Assembly: GCF_050624435.1 (NCBI RefSeq)
Contig: NC_134537.1
Location: 18,224,584 to 18,288,583, forward strand
Source: Tenrec ecaudatus
Lineage: Eukaryota; Chordata; Mammalia; Afrosoricida; Tenrecidae
Length of the DNA: 64,000 nt
Direction of reading: 5' to 3'
The stretch's first letter is position 1; every line of letters starts with the position of its first letter. Positions 31,641-44,132 of the stretch are shown one piece after another. Under the pieces are notes generated by a model. That model searched no databases and was not told where the DNA came from. It was given only the letters and a program-made list of their open reading frames with translations. A program made the translations under genes and the position numbers.

Positions 31641-33084
31641 CTGAATGAGATTTTTCTGCCCATGTTCCTGTCCATCTTTTTAGACCATTATAACAGTTAA
31701 TTCTTCCAGACTCACCACCCAAAGCTTCTAGTGTAGTTGTTTATACATTTCTGGCACTTAATAAATATTGATTGAATTAGATTGCTCCCAAATGAGTTCT
31801 TTGAATGAAAACACTCTAAAATAGAGAATCTGTAATTTCTCCAGATTTCTTTCTCTTTTTTTACCGTAGTCTATGTTGGAGTGAATCACTTCAGTTGAAG
31901 TAAGATTCTTTATTTGGTCTCGGCACTAACATGCATAATAGCTTTGTGTAAGCTCTTCCTCTTCCCCTCCCCCAGAAACTCATTCTGTACTGTCGCCTGT
32001 TTTTATAATATGTGTTTATGACAATAGAATATTAAAACCACATTCTCAAGCCATAAATATCACCAACTGCATTTTTAGGTGGTATTGCACAGCCACTGTC
32101 TTTTGCAATAATTTGGCATGGAATTATAAGTAGCGTGCATTAAATTTCATATGCCCTTAATTTTTTTAATCTCCTCATTTGCATGCATGTATTTTATAAT
32201 CATTTATTCTGGTAATAAAACCCACAGGATTTTAAATTGAACTGAAGTCCCAGATGCTTTAAAAGAATTTATGTTGCATAATCGTACTGGCTTTCCTGAA
32301 AACAAACAATAATATATGACTTAAATATTCTGCCCAGGAGAGAATTCAGATTCTTCTGGGTTCTGCTGACTGGATTGTTGTTAGGGAAAGATTCAGAAAG
32401 TTAAAGGACACATATAAAAGCAGAATCTAATAGTGGCTTTCTAAAGAACCACTTATACATAGTTTAAGTGGAAATATTTGTGAACTATCCAAAAAGCTCA
32501 CTTACCAGTTACAGAGGAGGAGTTTGACTTACAGCAGTTGGCTTGTGTACGAGTGTTCAAGGAGAAGAACTCCTTCAATGGGACCAACTGACTGGACCAA
32601 GTTAATGCAATGTTTTTTACTTGGAGAAAGCACCCTGGGACGGATTTGTTATCTATTTCTGCCTAACAAATGACCCCTAAACTTAGCTTAGAATTACCAG
32701 CCCCCTCCCCTCTTTATGGGTCAGGAACCTAGGAAATACTTAGTTTTCTGTGGGTCAGGGGCACAGCAAAACGTAACAAGGTTGTACCCAAGCTATTTGT
32801 AAGGCGGAAGTCTCAGTTGAACACTCAGTCTGGGCATGGTCCTTTGTAAAGCTCACTCACATGGTTTTGACAGACCCTAGTTCTTTGCTGGCTCTTTACC
32901 GTAGACGTTAGATCCTTGCCACAGGGACCTCTCTGTAGGCTGGCTGGGTGTCCACGGGATGTGGTAGCTAATGTCCCCTGGAATGTATGTGTGAGAGAGG
33001 GAGGGAGATCGGCAGAGGGAGAGGAATAGGCATGGGGTGGGGGGGCAGAGAGAAGAAGAAAGAGAGCCCTGAAATAAAAGTTAC

Positions 33085-33088
<4 letters not shown>
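31641..33088. other. Repeat-poor AT-rich stretch, candidate regulatory DNA
   Basis: No transposable element is recognised for about 1.4 kb. The interval 31960-32340 is AT-rich and non-repetitive and holds an ATTTGCAT octamer near 32177. Such segments are often conserved non-coding elements, but nothing in one sequence proves it. Confidence 0.3.

Positions 33089-33132
<44 letters not shown>
33089..33132. repeat. (CA)n microsatellite
   Basis: An uninterrupted run of about 22 AC units. Confidence 0.97.
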
Positions 33133-33134
<2 letters not shown>

Positions 33135-33719
33135 TATTAGCTGTGATCTAGCATCGTGTCTACCATATGCTGTTGGTTACATAGACCAATCCAAGTCTTT
33201 GTAAAGAGAGGACCGCATAAGGGTACACAACAGGAGAGGACCATTTCCCTCCATCCCAGAGGCTGCCATCCTTTGTCCCCCGAGTAGGGACCAACACTCA
33301 TACTTGCAGTCTGAAGATGGCTTCTGTATCAAGTCCTTGCTTGGTGAAGGTTAAGGAAAAGAGGAGAGGTAGGACACAATGTGAGATCTCGATTTCCGTT
33401 TCATGCCCCTCCCCCACCAAGACCCCCTCTTTGCACGCTTTTCTCTGAGCTGTTTGTGGATAGTTCCACAATGATTAATGGAGAAAGCACTCACTTACAG
33501 CTTGCAGTCAGCTGACCCAAATTAAGACGTAGTCTGACCATTTAAAAACGTGAAGGCAGAATGATGTATCATTACATCACTACACTTTGGGAGTTCAGTA
33601 AGTCTTATTTGTAGCCAAGACGTCAGCTTTGAGCAGGTATAGGAAGTTTGATTAGTCAGCGGACAGTTTTGTGAGGCCCAGTTTCATTGCCAAGGAAATG
33701 GGGATGATAGTTTATCTTT
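33133..33719. other. Unassigned sequence
   Basis: Nothing recognised. Confidence 0.4.
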
Positions 33720-34770
33720 TTTTTAAAACAATTTAGTGACATTTATTGTAGTCTTTAAATTTTGTGATCTTTCTCTTAAAAAAATACTTTTATTGGGGGC
33801 TCTACATGTCTTATCACAATCCATACATTCATCCAGTGTGTCAAGCACATTTGCACATATGCTGCCATCATCATTTTCAAAGCATTCTTTTCCTACTTGA
33901 GCCCCTGATATCAGACCCCCATTTCTTGCCACTCCCTCCCAGCCTGCCCTCCCTCATGAACATTTGATAAGTTATAGATTATTTTTTCCATATCTTATAT
34001 CATACTCTGTCCCCCCCCCACCTTTCCATTATTTGTCCCCTTGGGAGGGGGTTGAAATTGATCCTTGTGATTGATTTTCCCTCTCTTCCCCCTAATCCTA
34101 ATCCTTCTCTAATCCTCCTGGTATCTCTACTCTCATTGTTGGCCCTTAGGGGTTTATCTATCCTGAATTCCCTGTGTTGTGGGCTCTTATCTGTAGCAGT
34201 GTGTATGCTCTGATGTAATCCAATTTGTAATGTAGAATTCAGGTCATGATAGTGGGGTGAAGGAAGCATCAGAGAACTAGATGAAAGTTATGTGTTTCAT
34301 CAGTGCTATACTGCACCCTGACTGTCTCATTTCTTCCCTGGGACCCCTCTGTGAGGGGATATCTAATTGTCTACAGATGGGCATTGGGTCTCCATTCCAT
34401 GCCCCCTCCCCCCATTCACATTGGGTATGATTTTGTTCTGGGTCTTAGATACCTTAGATGCCTGATACCTGATCCCAGCGACACCTGGTGATTGCAAAGG
34501 CTGGTGTGCTTCTTCCGTGTGGGCTTTGTTGCTTCTCAGCTAGATGGCTGCTTGTTTATCTTCAAGCCTTTAAGACCCCAGACACTATATCTTTTGATAG
34601 CCAGGCACCATCAGCTTTCTTCACCACATTTGCTTATGCACCCATTTTGTCTTCAGTGATCGTGTTGGGATGATGAGCATTACAGAATGCCTGATTGTTA
34701 GAGAAAAGTGTTCTTGTGTTGAGGGAGTACTTGTGTTGAGGCCCAATGTCCATTTGCAACCTTAATTCTT
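33720..34770 (-). repeat. Outer L1 3' UTR, antisense (first part)
   Basis: From the T-rich start at 33720 and 'tattgggggctctacatgtc' to 'tttgcaaccttaattctt'. It is interrupted at 34770 by a younger L1 insertion and resumes at 36741. Confidence 0.85.
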
Positions 34771-35537
34771 TTTATTTTTTTATTTTAACAATTTATTGGG
34801 GCTGATACAATTCTTTTCACAGTTCATACATATACATACATCAATTGTATAAAGCCATCTGTACAGTCTTTGCCCTAATCATTTTTTTCTCTTTTCTTCT
34901 TTTACATTTTATTAGGGACTCAAACAACTCTTACCACAATCCATACATATACATACATCAATTGTATAAAGCACATCCATACATTCCCTGCCCCAATCAT
35001 TCTCAAGGCATTTGCTCTCCACTTAAGCCCCTTGCATCAGGTCCTCTTCCCCCCCCTCCCCATTCCCCCCTCCCTCATATGCCCTTGGTAATTTATACCT
35101 CGTTATTTTGTCATATCTTGCCCTATCCGGAGTCTCCCTTCCCCCCTTCTCTGCTGTCCCTCTCCCAGGGAAGAGGTCACATGTGGATCCTTGTAATCAG
35201 TTCCTCCTTTCCAACCCACTCACCCTCCACTCTCCCAGCATCGTCCCTCACACCCTTGGTCCTGAAGGTATCATCCACCCTGGATTCCCTGTACCTCCAA
35301 CCCTCATATGTACCAGTGTACAGCCTCTGTCTTATCCAGCCCTGCAAGGTAGAATTCGGATCATGGTAGTTGGGGGGAGGAAGCATCCAGGATCTGGGGG
35401 AAAGCTGTGTTCTTCATCGATACTACCTCACACCCTAATTAACCCATCTCCTCTCCTAAACCCCTCTATGAGGGGATCTCCATTGGCCGACACTTGGGCC
35501 TTGGGTCTCCACTCTGCACTTCCCCCTTCATTTAATA

Positions 35538-35608
35538 TGTTATATAAATACATATATACACATACATATATACATATACACATATATACACATACATACA
35601 CACACTTA
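35538..35608. repeat. AT/CA-rich simple repeat in L1 3' UTR
   Basis: Alternating 'tatacatatacacatata'-type units, found only in this L1 copy. Confidence 0.85.
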
Positions 35609-35625
35609 TATCTTTTTTTTTTGCA

Positions 35626-36095
35626 TGATGGCTTATACCTGGTCCCTTGGGCACCTCGCGATCGCACTGGCGGGCGTGCTTCTTCCATGTGGGCTTATTT
35701 GCTTCTGAGCTAGATGGCCGCTTGTTCACCTTCAAGCCTTTAAGACCCCAGACACTATCTCTTTTGATAGCCAGGCACCATCAGCTTTCTTCACCACATT
35801 TGCTTGTGCACCCATTTGTCTTCAGCGATCCTATCATGGAGGTGTGCAGTCAATGATATGATTTTTTGTTCTTTGATGCCTGGTAACTGATCCCTTTGGG
35901 ACCACTCGATCACACAGGCTGGTGTGTTCTTCCATGTGGACTTTGTTGCTTCTGAGCTAGATGGCCGCTTGTTTATCTTCAAGCCTTTAAGACCCCAGTC
36001 ACTATCTCTTTTGATAGCCGGGCACCATCAGCTTTCTTCACCACATTTACTTGTTCACCCACTTTGGCTCCAGCCGTTGTGTTGGGAGAGTGAGC
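35626..36095 (-). repeat. Internal tandem duplication within the L1 3' UTR
   Basis: The block with 'cttcttccatgtgg', 'gcttctgagctagatggccg', 'tttaagaccccag' and 'caccatcagctttcttcacc' occurs twice, from about 35626 and again from about 35874, a period of roughly 248 bp. Other L1 copies here have it once. Confidence 0.85.
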
Positions 36096-36740
36096 ATCAT
36101 AGCGTTCCAATTTAATAAAAGAAGGTATTCATGCATTGAGGGAGTGTTTGAGTAGAGGCCCAAGGTCCTTCCGCCACCTTAATACTTGACCTATAAATAT
36201 AGACACATAGATCTATTTCCCCATCCTCCTATATATATTTGCATGTACATGTCTTTGTCTAGACCTCCATGAATGCCCTTTGACTCCTAGCTCTTTCCTC
36301 CATCTCCCTTGACCTTCCTCCTGCCCTACTACCATGCTTCATCGCCACCTGGGCTAGAGTATACCTCTTCTCTAAGCAACCTTACCCTTGATCATTTCCC
36401 ACCAGGCCTGCCACTCCCCCTTCTCTACCATTTGGGGTCCCATGTTTTTCCCTTGTCCCTGGGTTTGTTAACACCACTTCCTTACCCCCCCTACCCCCCC
36501 ACCCCAAGTCCCCCCGGAACTGTCGGTCCCGTTGTTTTTCATCCAGATAGTTCATCCAGCCGGTCCTATTCAGACAGACCTGTGGAGTCACTAACATGCA
36601 CGAAAACTAGACAGAGGAAAACAAAGCAACAGTATACAACCAGACAACAAAACAACCCAAACAAGCCACTGAAAAAGAACAGAACAAAACAGTTCACAAG
36701 AGAAAAGCTTGTAGTTAGTTCAGGGGCAACCTTAATTCTT

Positions 36741-37520
36741 AAGGTATAGATATTTCCCTTTTGTTTTATATATATATATATTTACATATGAACATGCCTG
36801 TTTGGGCCTCTATAAATTCCCTTTGCCTCCTGGTTCTTTCCTCTATTTCCTTTTACTTTGCTCTTGTCTCACCATCATGTTTGGCCTTCATTAGGGTTTA
36901 GTACTTCCTCGCTGCTACATTGACCTTGATTAAGCCCCACTATGACCTTCCTTCCATTGATTTTAGTTCACTTGTTTTTCCCTTGTCTCTGCGATGGTTT
37001 CCTCGCCCTCACCCTCACGCCCCCCTACTTCCTTTCTTCCACCTTTCTTTCTTCCGTTTGCCCCTGGAACCATTGGTCCCATCTTTTCATTTCTGAATTA
37101 TTTGTCCCACCCATCATATCTAGATAGACATGCATATACATTAATAAGTGCAAAAACCAGGCAAAGTCAAATAAAACAGCAAAGGAAATCAAAACCAACA
37201 AACCAACAACAACAACAACAAACAAAACAAAAATAGCAATAGCAAAAAGAAAGTCATTGACAATAATGGAAAAGTGTCAAGTTCAAGGTCTGTTTGTTGG
37301 TCTTTATGAGTGTTTTCCAGTTGAGTCTGATGGGGTGGCACACTGTCTTCAAAGTCTATTTTTGGTATTCCCCAGGGACTTCATCAGTCTGCTCCCCATG
37401 CTGCTCTGCTGCATGCCCTCAGTGCCTCGCCCCAGTGTGATGGGGCCAGACCGTGCACTGTTCCCACACTGTGTCTCTAGTGCTGTCCCCACAGTGCCAT
37501 GGTTCAGGGAGGGGATAGTT
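36741..37520 (-). repeat. Outer L1 3' UTR, antisense (second part)
   Basis: Continues the element at 33720-34770: 'catgcctgtttgggcctcta', 'gttcaaggtctgtttgttgg', 'cacactgtgtctctagtgct'. It ends near 37520, so it is truncated before ORF2. Confidence 0.8.
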
Positions 37521-38423
37521 TATTTTGTACTTAAGAGGATTAAAGAGCACACTAGTCTCCTTTGCTACATGACCTAATAGTGTCACCTTGGATTTTGGAA
37601 TATGGTCGCAACAGAAAACTGGCAGTGATGGGTTGTTCTCTAGTGGGGTCATGGACATCGTGCTGGTTTGGCCTCTGTGCTTTACCAAGTGATGCATTCT
37701 GAGCCGCAGAGCAGGCTGGAGAGGACACATGATCAACCATGAATTATGGAGGAGGCAGGGATGAGTAGATGCAGTATGAGGAGAGCAGTTGTGAACTGGA
37801 CTATTTCTTAGCAATAATAATTTTAAAAGCTAAACAAAACCCCTTTGCGTAGACCTTAAAGAGAACCTGTGAAGTAAGTGTGACTGGTAGGTTGTACAGT
37901 GTTGTGTTGCAGAAATAAGATAAAAATCTACTAAAAACCACCGAGGCCAGAAAGAATAGTAGACCATTCTAGCGAGAAGGCATGAACTTTAGCTCTTGCT
38001 TTCATTTCCAGACAATCTTCTGTAGTGACAAGGAGCAGAAACCCACACACATTAGCTCGAGTACAAGAGAGGAGGTGCCTGAGAGCAGGGCTAACGTAAG
38101 GATCGTGCCGGATCCAATTGGAATTGGAAAGTGGAAATCAATACACGAAGGCACTACCACTATTTGTAAGGAGTCTGGCTCCTTCGTTTCTAGCGGGTGT
38201 TAGTTTTGACCAGTTTTCTCTGCTCATTCATCTTTTCTGTCATTTCACATGAGTCCGTTAGCCCCAACTTTTGTACAAAGCCTCTCAAATTTAGAACCCA
38301 TCGCAGACTATCTTGAATGGAAATGGTCTTTCCAACAATAAATTTGGTTTTCTTTTAACAGGCTGTCTTTATATCATTTTAGTTCAAATTTTGAAAGAAC
38401 GCATTAGATCGGCCATTCTCTCA
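37521..38423. other. Unassigned sequence
   Basis: No element recognised with confidence. An open frame at 37419-37814 (minus strand) partly overlaps L1 3' UTR and has no domain. Confidence 0.35.
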
Positions 38424-38622
38424 AACTCACTGTTATTGAGTCGGTTCCTGCCCATAGTGGCCCTGTGGGGAGGGTAGAACTGTGCTGTGGGTCTCTGAGA
38501 TGGTAACTCTTTAACAGAGTACAAGGTCTTGTTTTTCTCCCGACGACTGGTGAGTGGTTTTGAACTGCTGCCCTTGCAGTTAGGAGCCCAATTTTTTACT
38601 ACTCTGTCATCAGCGCTCCATG
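38424..38622 (-). repeat. AfroSINE copy, antisense
   Basis: 'gtgggtctctgagatggtaa', 'ctctttaacagagtacaagg' and 'gaactgctgcccttgcagtt' match a full-length antisense copy. Confidence 0.8.
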
Positions 38623-38904
38623 ATTGGCGACTAGACTAGAAAATTAATAGGCTGGATTTGGTTAAATGTTTGTCCTGGGACTGTGAACCGAGCAGGGACT
38701 AGCAGCAGCACAGTGAAATTGTGTATATTACATTATGTTGATGGCTGGGTTTGCAGCAAGGAGGCAGCTGATGACCTCTGGGCATTTAAGAGGATATTTG
38801 AACAAAGACACTCACAGCCCTGGAGCAGGATGGAAAAGGTTGAAAGCTTGACTGTAGATTCTCCATTGTCGATGGAAATCCACCATCACAGCATTGATTC
38901 AGAC

Positions 38905-39078
38905 TTGTACTGACCCAGTCGGACCAACCAGAACTGATCTTTTGAGTTTCTGAGACTAAATCTTTTTAGGGTCTGATAATCTCATCTTTCTCCATCTGAG
39001 TGACTCGTGGGTTCGAACTGCTGCTTTTGTGGTTAGTAGCTCAATGCATAGCACAAGACACCACTAGGGTCCTGCGAA
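38905..39078 (-). repeat. AfroSINE copy, antisense
   Basis: 'gagtttctgagactaaatct' and 'gggttcgaactgctgctttt' (B-box region reversed) followed by 'ggttagtagctcaatg' identify it. Confidence 0.8.
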
Positions 39079-39529
39079 TGTAGAGGATTAGCTAATAAAT
39101 TCTCAATTTTTTCCAGGGGAGATAACCTGAGTGTGGGGGAGAGGGACTCCTCTTTCCCCTGGCATTTGAAGTAATACACTTTCTCCGTGCCACTTATCTC
39201 TAGATGTTGAGAGTTCAGAAAGAAGTAAAATTAGAAGAAAAAATAATGGAGCCAGACATAAGGTTGTAGACTTTATATTTTGCCAAGTAAACACCTTAAA
39301 AACCTCTAGCAATTATTATAGTCTTTTATTGTTTCATAAAAGAAAGTGCATTTCCCAAGAAATACACAGGACAAACTCGGCACTTGAAATTGAATAAATT
39401 GTGCTTTATGAGACAAAGCCATCTGCAGGGTCCTTGTTTATCACCTCTGATTACATACAGGCTGGTGCAAATAGCTTCATGGCTGATGCTGTTTTGCAGG
39501 TGGGTGTCTATTAGCTGAATTGTGTTTGG
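39079..39529. other. Unassigned sequence
   Basis: Nothing recognised. The last part may be decayed L1. Confidence 0.35.
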
Positions 39530-40108
39530 GAATCATTGATAAAATCCAAAAGGTACACAGAAAATGGAACCACCAACTTTACATGGAAAAGAAAGAGACC
39601 CAGGATAAGCAAAGAAGATTAACAAATAAAGAAGGATAACAAAATAGGAGGCTTCTCATTTCTTGACCTCAAAAGCTATCCCAAACCCAGTCACCATAGT
39701 CAAAACAGTCCAGCATTGGTACAGTGAAAGACACATGGAATCATGGAACAGAATTGAGAACACAGAAGTAAATCCTTCCACCTATGGTCAGTTGATCTTT
39801 AACAGGACCAAAAAAATCATTGAATGAAAAAGAGAGAATTTCTTTAACACATGGCGCTAAACAAACTGAATATCCACTTGCAGAAAAATGAAACAGTACC
39901 CATATCTTGCATCACATATAACAATAAATATGAGATGGACCAACGACCTACATATAAAACCAAAACCTATAAAAATCTTCGAAGAAATATAGGGACAAAT
40001 TTAGGGTCCTTAATATGCAGCATAAGTATGCTTTTAAATATAACTGTAAACACAGAAGCAGTAGAACACAAATTAGATGACTGCCACATCTTAAAAATTA
40101 GAAACATG
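39530..40108 (+). repeat. Old L1 ORF2 3' region (first part)
   Basis: 'aggaggcttctcatttcttg', 'catggaatcatggaacagaa' and 'cttccacctatggtcagttg' follow mammalian L1 ORF2 just upstream of its C-terminus. Frames are broken. The element is interrupted by a young L1 insertion and resumes at 41786. Confidence 0.8.
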
Positions 40109-41766
40109 TGTGGAGGCCCAATGTCCACCTTAATACTAAATCCATAAGTATGTGCACATAGATAGATTTCCCCATCCTCATATATAAGTATATTTACATA
40201 TGTGCATGTCTGTATTTAGACCTCTATAAATGCCCTTTTACTTTCTCCTTGTCCCACTATCATGCTCAGCCTTCATTTGGGTTTCAGTAATTCCTCTTGG
40301 TTGCATTGGCGTTGAGCAAGCCCTACCAGCCCTCTTACAGCCTCCTTGCCACCAATTTTGGATCACTTGTTTTTCCCTTGCCCCTGATTTTGTTAACACC
40401 ACTTCCTTTCCCCCACCTCCCCTCTCCCATGTCCCTCTGGAATTGTTGGTCCATTGTTGTCTCCTTCAGATTGTTTATCCTGCCTATCTTATCTAAATAG
40501 ACTCGCAGAGATAATAATGTGCACCAAAACAAGACAGAGCAAAACAAAGAAACAAAATAAAATAAAATAACAATACCACCACCACCAAAAAAATGTCAAA
40601 AAAAGAGAGAAAAGCCTGTAAATAGTTCAAGGTGTGTTTGTTGACCTTTGGAAGTGTTTTCCTGTTGAGTCTGAGGGGTGTCATGCATTGACGCCAAAGT
40701 CTATTTTTGGTATTCCCTGGGGACTTCTTTGCTCTGTTGCCCTTGCTGTTCTGTTGCACACCCTTAGTGTTTAGCCTTGGTGTGGTAGGGTCAGATTGGA
40801 ACCAATTCCCACACTGTCTCCAGTGTTATCTCCCATAGGGCTATGGGTCAGTGAGGGATGTCCTGTCTTGTAGAGTGTGGTCGGCCATATGGTTCACCTT
40901 CCCGACACGATTGCTGAAGACAAAGTGGGTGAATAAGAAAATGTGGTGAAGAAAGCTGATGGACCCCGGCTATCAAAAGATCTAGCATCTGGGGTCTTAA
41001 AGGATTGAAGACAAACAAGCGGCCATCTAGCTGAGAAGCAACAAAGCCCACATGGAGAAGGCACACCAGCCTGTGTGATCACGAGGTGTCGAAGGGATCA
41101 GTTATCAGGCATCAAAGAACAAAAAATCAAATCATTGTGAATGAGGGGGAGTGCAGATTGGGCACCCAAGACCAACTGTAGGCAACTGGACATCCCCTTA
41201 CAAAAGGGTCTTGGAGGAGATGAGCCAGTCAGGGAGTAGCATAGCAATGATGAACCATACAACTTTCCTCAAATTCCTAAATGCTTCCTCTCCCCCACCC
41301 CCACTATCATGATCCCAATTCTACCTTACAAATCCGGCTATACCAGAGGATGTACATTGGTATAGATAGGAACTGGTAACACAGGGAATTCAGGACAGAT
41401 GACCCCCTCAGGACCAGTGGTGAGAGTGACAATACTAGGAGGGTGAAGGGAGGGTGCGGTGGCAAGGAGGAACTGATTACAAGGATCTACATATGGCCTC
41501 CTTCCTGGGGGATGACAACAGAAAAGTAGGTGAAGGGAGATGTCGGACAGTATAAGACATGACAAAATAATAATTTATAAATTATCAAGCTTCTGTGAGG
41601 GAGGAGGGGGCAGCGATGGAGGGGAAAATTAGCTAATACCAAGGGCTCAAGTAGAAAGCAAATGTTTTGAGAATGATGATGGCAAAAATGTACAAATGTG
41701 CTTGACACAATGAGATGGATGGGTGGATTGTGATAAGAGTTATATGAGCCCCCAAGAAAATGATTT
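40109..41766 (+). mobile_element. Young L1 3' UTR insertion with 5' inversion
   Basis: The right part (about 40895-41766) is sense-oriented L1 3' UTR ending 'gagttatatgagcccccaag' then 'aaaatgatttttaaaat'. The left part (40109 to about 40894) is an upstream 3' UTR segment in the opposite orientation ('tgtggaggcccaatgtcc' ... 'ctatgggtcagtgagggatg'). The junction is near 40895, where about 60 bp of L1 present in other copies is missing. Flanking duplications are ttaaaaattagaaacatg (40091-40108) and its near-copy at 41767-41785. This structure is the known product of twin priming. Confidence 0.88.
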
Positions 41767-41785
41767 TTAAAATATTAGACACATG

Positions 41786-42570
41786 CATCAAAAGATTTTA
41801 CCAAAGGAGAACCCACAGATTAGGGAAAATATTGGCAGTGACATATCAGCAAAAAGACTAATTTCTACAATCTATAGAAAATGCCAACACCTCATCCAGA
41901 AAAAGACAAATAATCCAATTAAAAACGGGCAAAGGTCATGAGAAACACTTTACCAAAGAAGACATTCAGGTGGCCAACAAACATATGATCTTTAACCCTC
42001 AGAGAGATGTAAGTCCAAACAGCAATAATGAATCATCCCACCCCAGCATTCATAGCAAAGTTTAAAAACAAAAACTGGTGTCGAGAGACTGGCAGTCTCA
42101 TCCATTGTTCATGGGGATGTAAAATGATACAGAGCTGTAGAATACAGTATAGTGCTTTCTTAAAAATATTGGAAATAGAAATATCATACGATCCAGCAAT
42201 TCTGGTATATATGAGAGAGAAATAAAAAGTGAAACCCAAATATATTTATATACAACTACGTTCATCGAAGCACTCGTCAGCACAGCAGAAAGATGGAGGC
42301 AATCTCAATTCCTATCCATGGAAGAATGGATAAGCAAACTATGGTGTCTGCACAATGAAATGTTACTTAATTTTAAATGATAATGATAGTCCTGCAAAAT
42401 ACCTTATAACATGGTTGAATATGGAGGACATTATGCTGAGTAGAAGAAAATCAATAGCCAAAGAACAAATATGGTATATGACCTCTATCGTTAAAACATC
42501 AAGAAAAGACTTTCTCACTAAAAAAAATGGATGGTTATCAGCAGTGGGAGGGGGCTGGAGGGCAAATTAC
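41786..42570 (+). repeat. Old L1 ORF2 end and 3' UTR (second part)
   Basis: 'aaagacaaataatccaatta', 'ggtggccaacaaacatatga', 'tggaagaatggataagcaaa' and 'gtagaagaaaatcaatagcc' are recognisable L1 ORF2 C-terminal and 3' sequence. Stops and deletions show it is ancient. It is the continuation of 39530-40108. Confidence 0.8.
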
Positions 42571-42579
42571 TAACTAGAG

Positions 42580-42725
42580 GGTGACTCCCTGCCATTGAGT
42601 CAAATTGCCCTTCTGGGCTTCTGAGGCTGTAAATCTTTAGAGAAGTAGAAAGCGTCATTTTTCTCCTGTGGAGTGGCTGGTGGTTTCCAGTTACTGACCT
42701 CAGGGTTAGCAGTCCAGCCTGGAAT
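42580..42725 (-). repeat. AfroSINE copy, antisense
   Basis: 'ccctgccattgagtcaaatt', 'gcttctgaggctgtaaatct' and 'ggtggtttccagttactgac' mark it. Confidence 0.8.
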
Positions 42726-42993
42726 CCAGTACAGCAGACGGAAGACACATTATTAACGTGGGTGCAGGGGAAATGAAAACAGTCCAACAACATGAGAGAC
42801 AATTGGATCCTAGAATATTAGAGTCCAGTGACAGGATGAGAAAACTAAACCACAGTTGATCATTCTCTGAACACATATGTGGTGTGCACCACTAGGCAGT
42901 TCATAGATCGTGGCTTATCCATTACTAGGAATTAATTCTGGTTAGTTCATTGTAGACCTGGACCAAAAGATCCAATACCCTTTCTACCTACTG

Positions 42994-43324
42994 TAGGCAC
43001 CCCTCAACCATACTGCAGGTTCCGTTCCAGACCACAGAAATAAAGAGACTAGTACCCTTAAGTGAGTCACAGGAACATTTTGGTTTCCCAGAGCATAAGA
43101 AAGTTACATTCACGCTCTTCTGTTGTCTATTAAGCGTGCAGTTGGATTATGAAAACATCTGAAATATAGTGAGAATTGCCAAGACATGCTGCCGAGATGC
43201 AGAGTGAGAACATGGTGTCCCATAAACAGTGCTCATAGTCTTGCTCCAAACCTTTATTTTGTGAAAAACACTCTATCAAGCAAGCACAGGCCTGTCATGC
43301 ACCATAAAAAGTGGGGTATGCCTG
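42994..43324 (+). mobile_element. Tigger1-type internal-deletion relic
   Basis: The left part 'ctgcaggttccgttccagac', 'aaataaagagactag' and 'ttggtttcccagagcataag' and the terminus 'gtggggtatgcctg' match the ends of Tigger1 as I recall it. The transposase interior is absent, leaving about 330 bp. This is an old eutherian Tc1/mariner-superfamily element. Confidence 0.75.
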
Positions 43325-44132
43325 TGCTCCTCGGCCTTGCAGAGAAGGACTGTGGCACACGGAGCCCACTTTTTAAGCACATTGGAGCAAGATATTCAAT
43401 GGAGTTTCTGAAGGAAAGGGTTTATGGCTAAACTGAACCTTCAGAAAAATAGAAGTTGAACTGTCCATCGCTATTCAAACATAGAAATTGCCCTTGTCAA
43501 TGGCTTAGAGCAAAAGCCTAAATTATTGCGCTTATATAAAATCTTCAGTTTAGAATGTCATCTCCCCACCTTGTCCTTGGTAGACTAAGTCCATCTCTGT
43601 GGATCATCTTTTTATTTCAAGGAAGCCACGTTTCTGTTCTGAGAGCACCCCACCCCCGCTGCATTCTTCATGGATCGTGTCACTTCTGTGAGTGCCTGGA
43701 AGTTTCCTAATTCTTGAAAGCTCTGGCCATGACTACACTTTGTTCAAGTGCTGCTGTTCTTCCAATATACAAGTAAAGCCTTTGTCTGCACTTGGCAGAA
43801 AGGGAAGCCAAGGCAGAGGCAGTCCAAGTCTCCCTGCTTCTATGAAGTCTCCGCAGAAGCTTTGCCTGTGGACAAGAAGATACTCAGATGGCAAAGAGAC
43901 CCAGGAGACTAGGTGACTTTCAGTCTCCCCTGTAGGGTGCCATTCATGGACTATCGGAGACCCTGCTCTCAGACCCACACGGAGCTAATAATGCTCCACT
44001 CCAGGCTGCACTAATTCACTTCAGGACCCTTGCCTATATGGCAGTTGTGTTATAGGGCAGGCGATTTGCCCTTAAATGGACTTGTGAGGCTGGTGAACTT
44101 CATTTTTACGAATTCCATATCATTGCCTAGAG
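43325..44132. other. Unassigned sequence
   Basis: Nothing recognised. No open frame with a known domain. Confidence 0.4.

Larger units (their letters stand above)
34756..36740 (-). mobile_element. Nested L1 insertion with two 3' ends
   Basis: Perfect 15-bp duplications, gcaaccttaattctt, at 34756-34770 and 36726-36740 bound the insertion. Read in sense (minus strand), a long 3' UTR runs 36725 to about 34910 and ends in an A-rich tail. A second L1 3' end of about 105 bp (34882-34777) follows with its own A-rich tail. No second target duplication is visible around the internal joint. The insert does not reach ORF2. Open frames of 174 and 201 codons (34845-35369, 35108-35713) are antisense to this 3' UTR and not genes. 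Confidence 0.85.

Noticed and set aside
34845..35713. Overlapping frames of 174 and 201 codons as a novel proline-rich protein
   Set aside because: They run antisense through an L1 3' UTR, and similar frames recur in every copy of that UTR.
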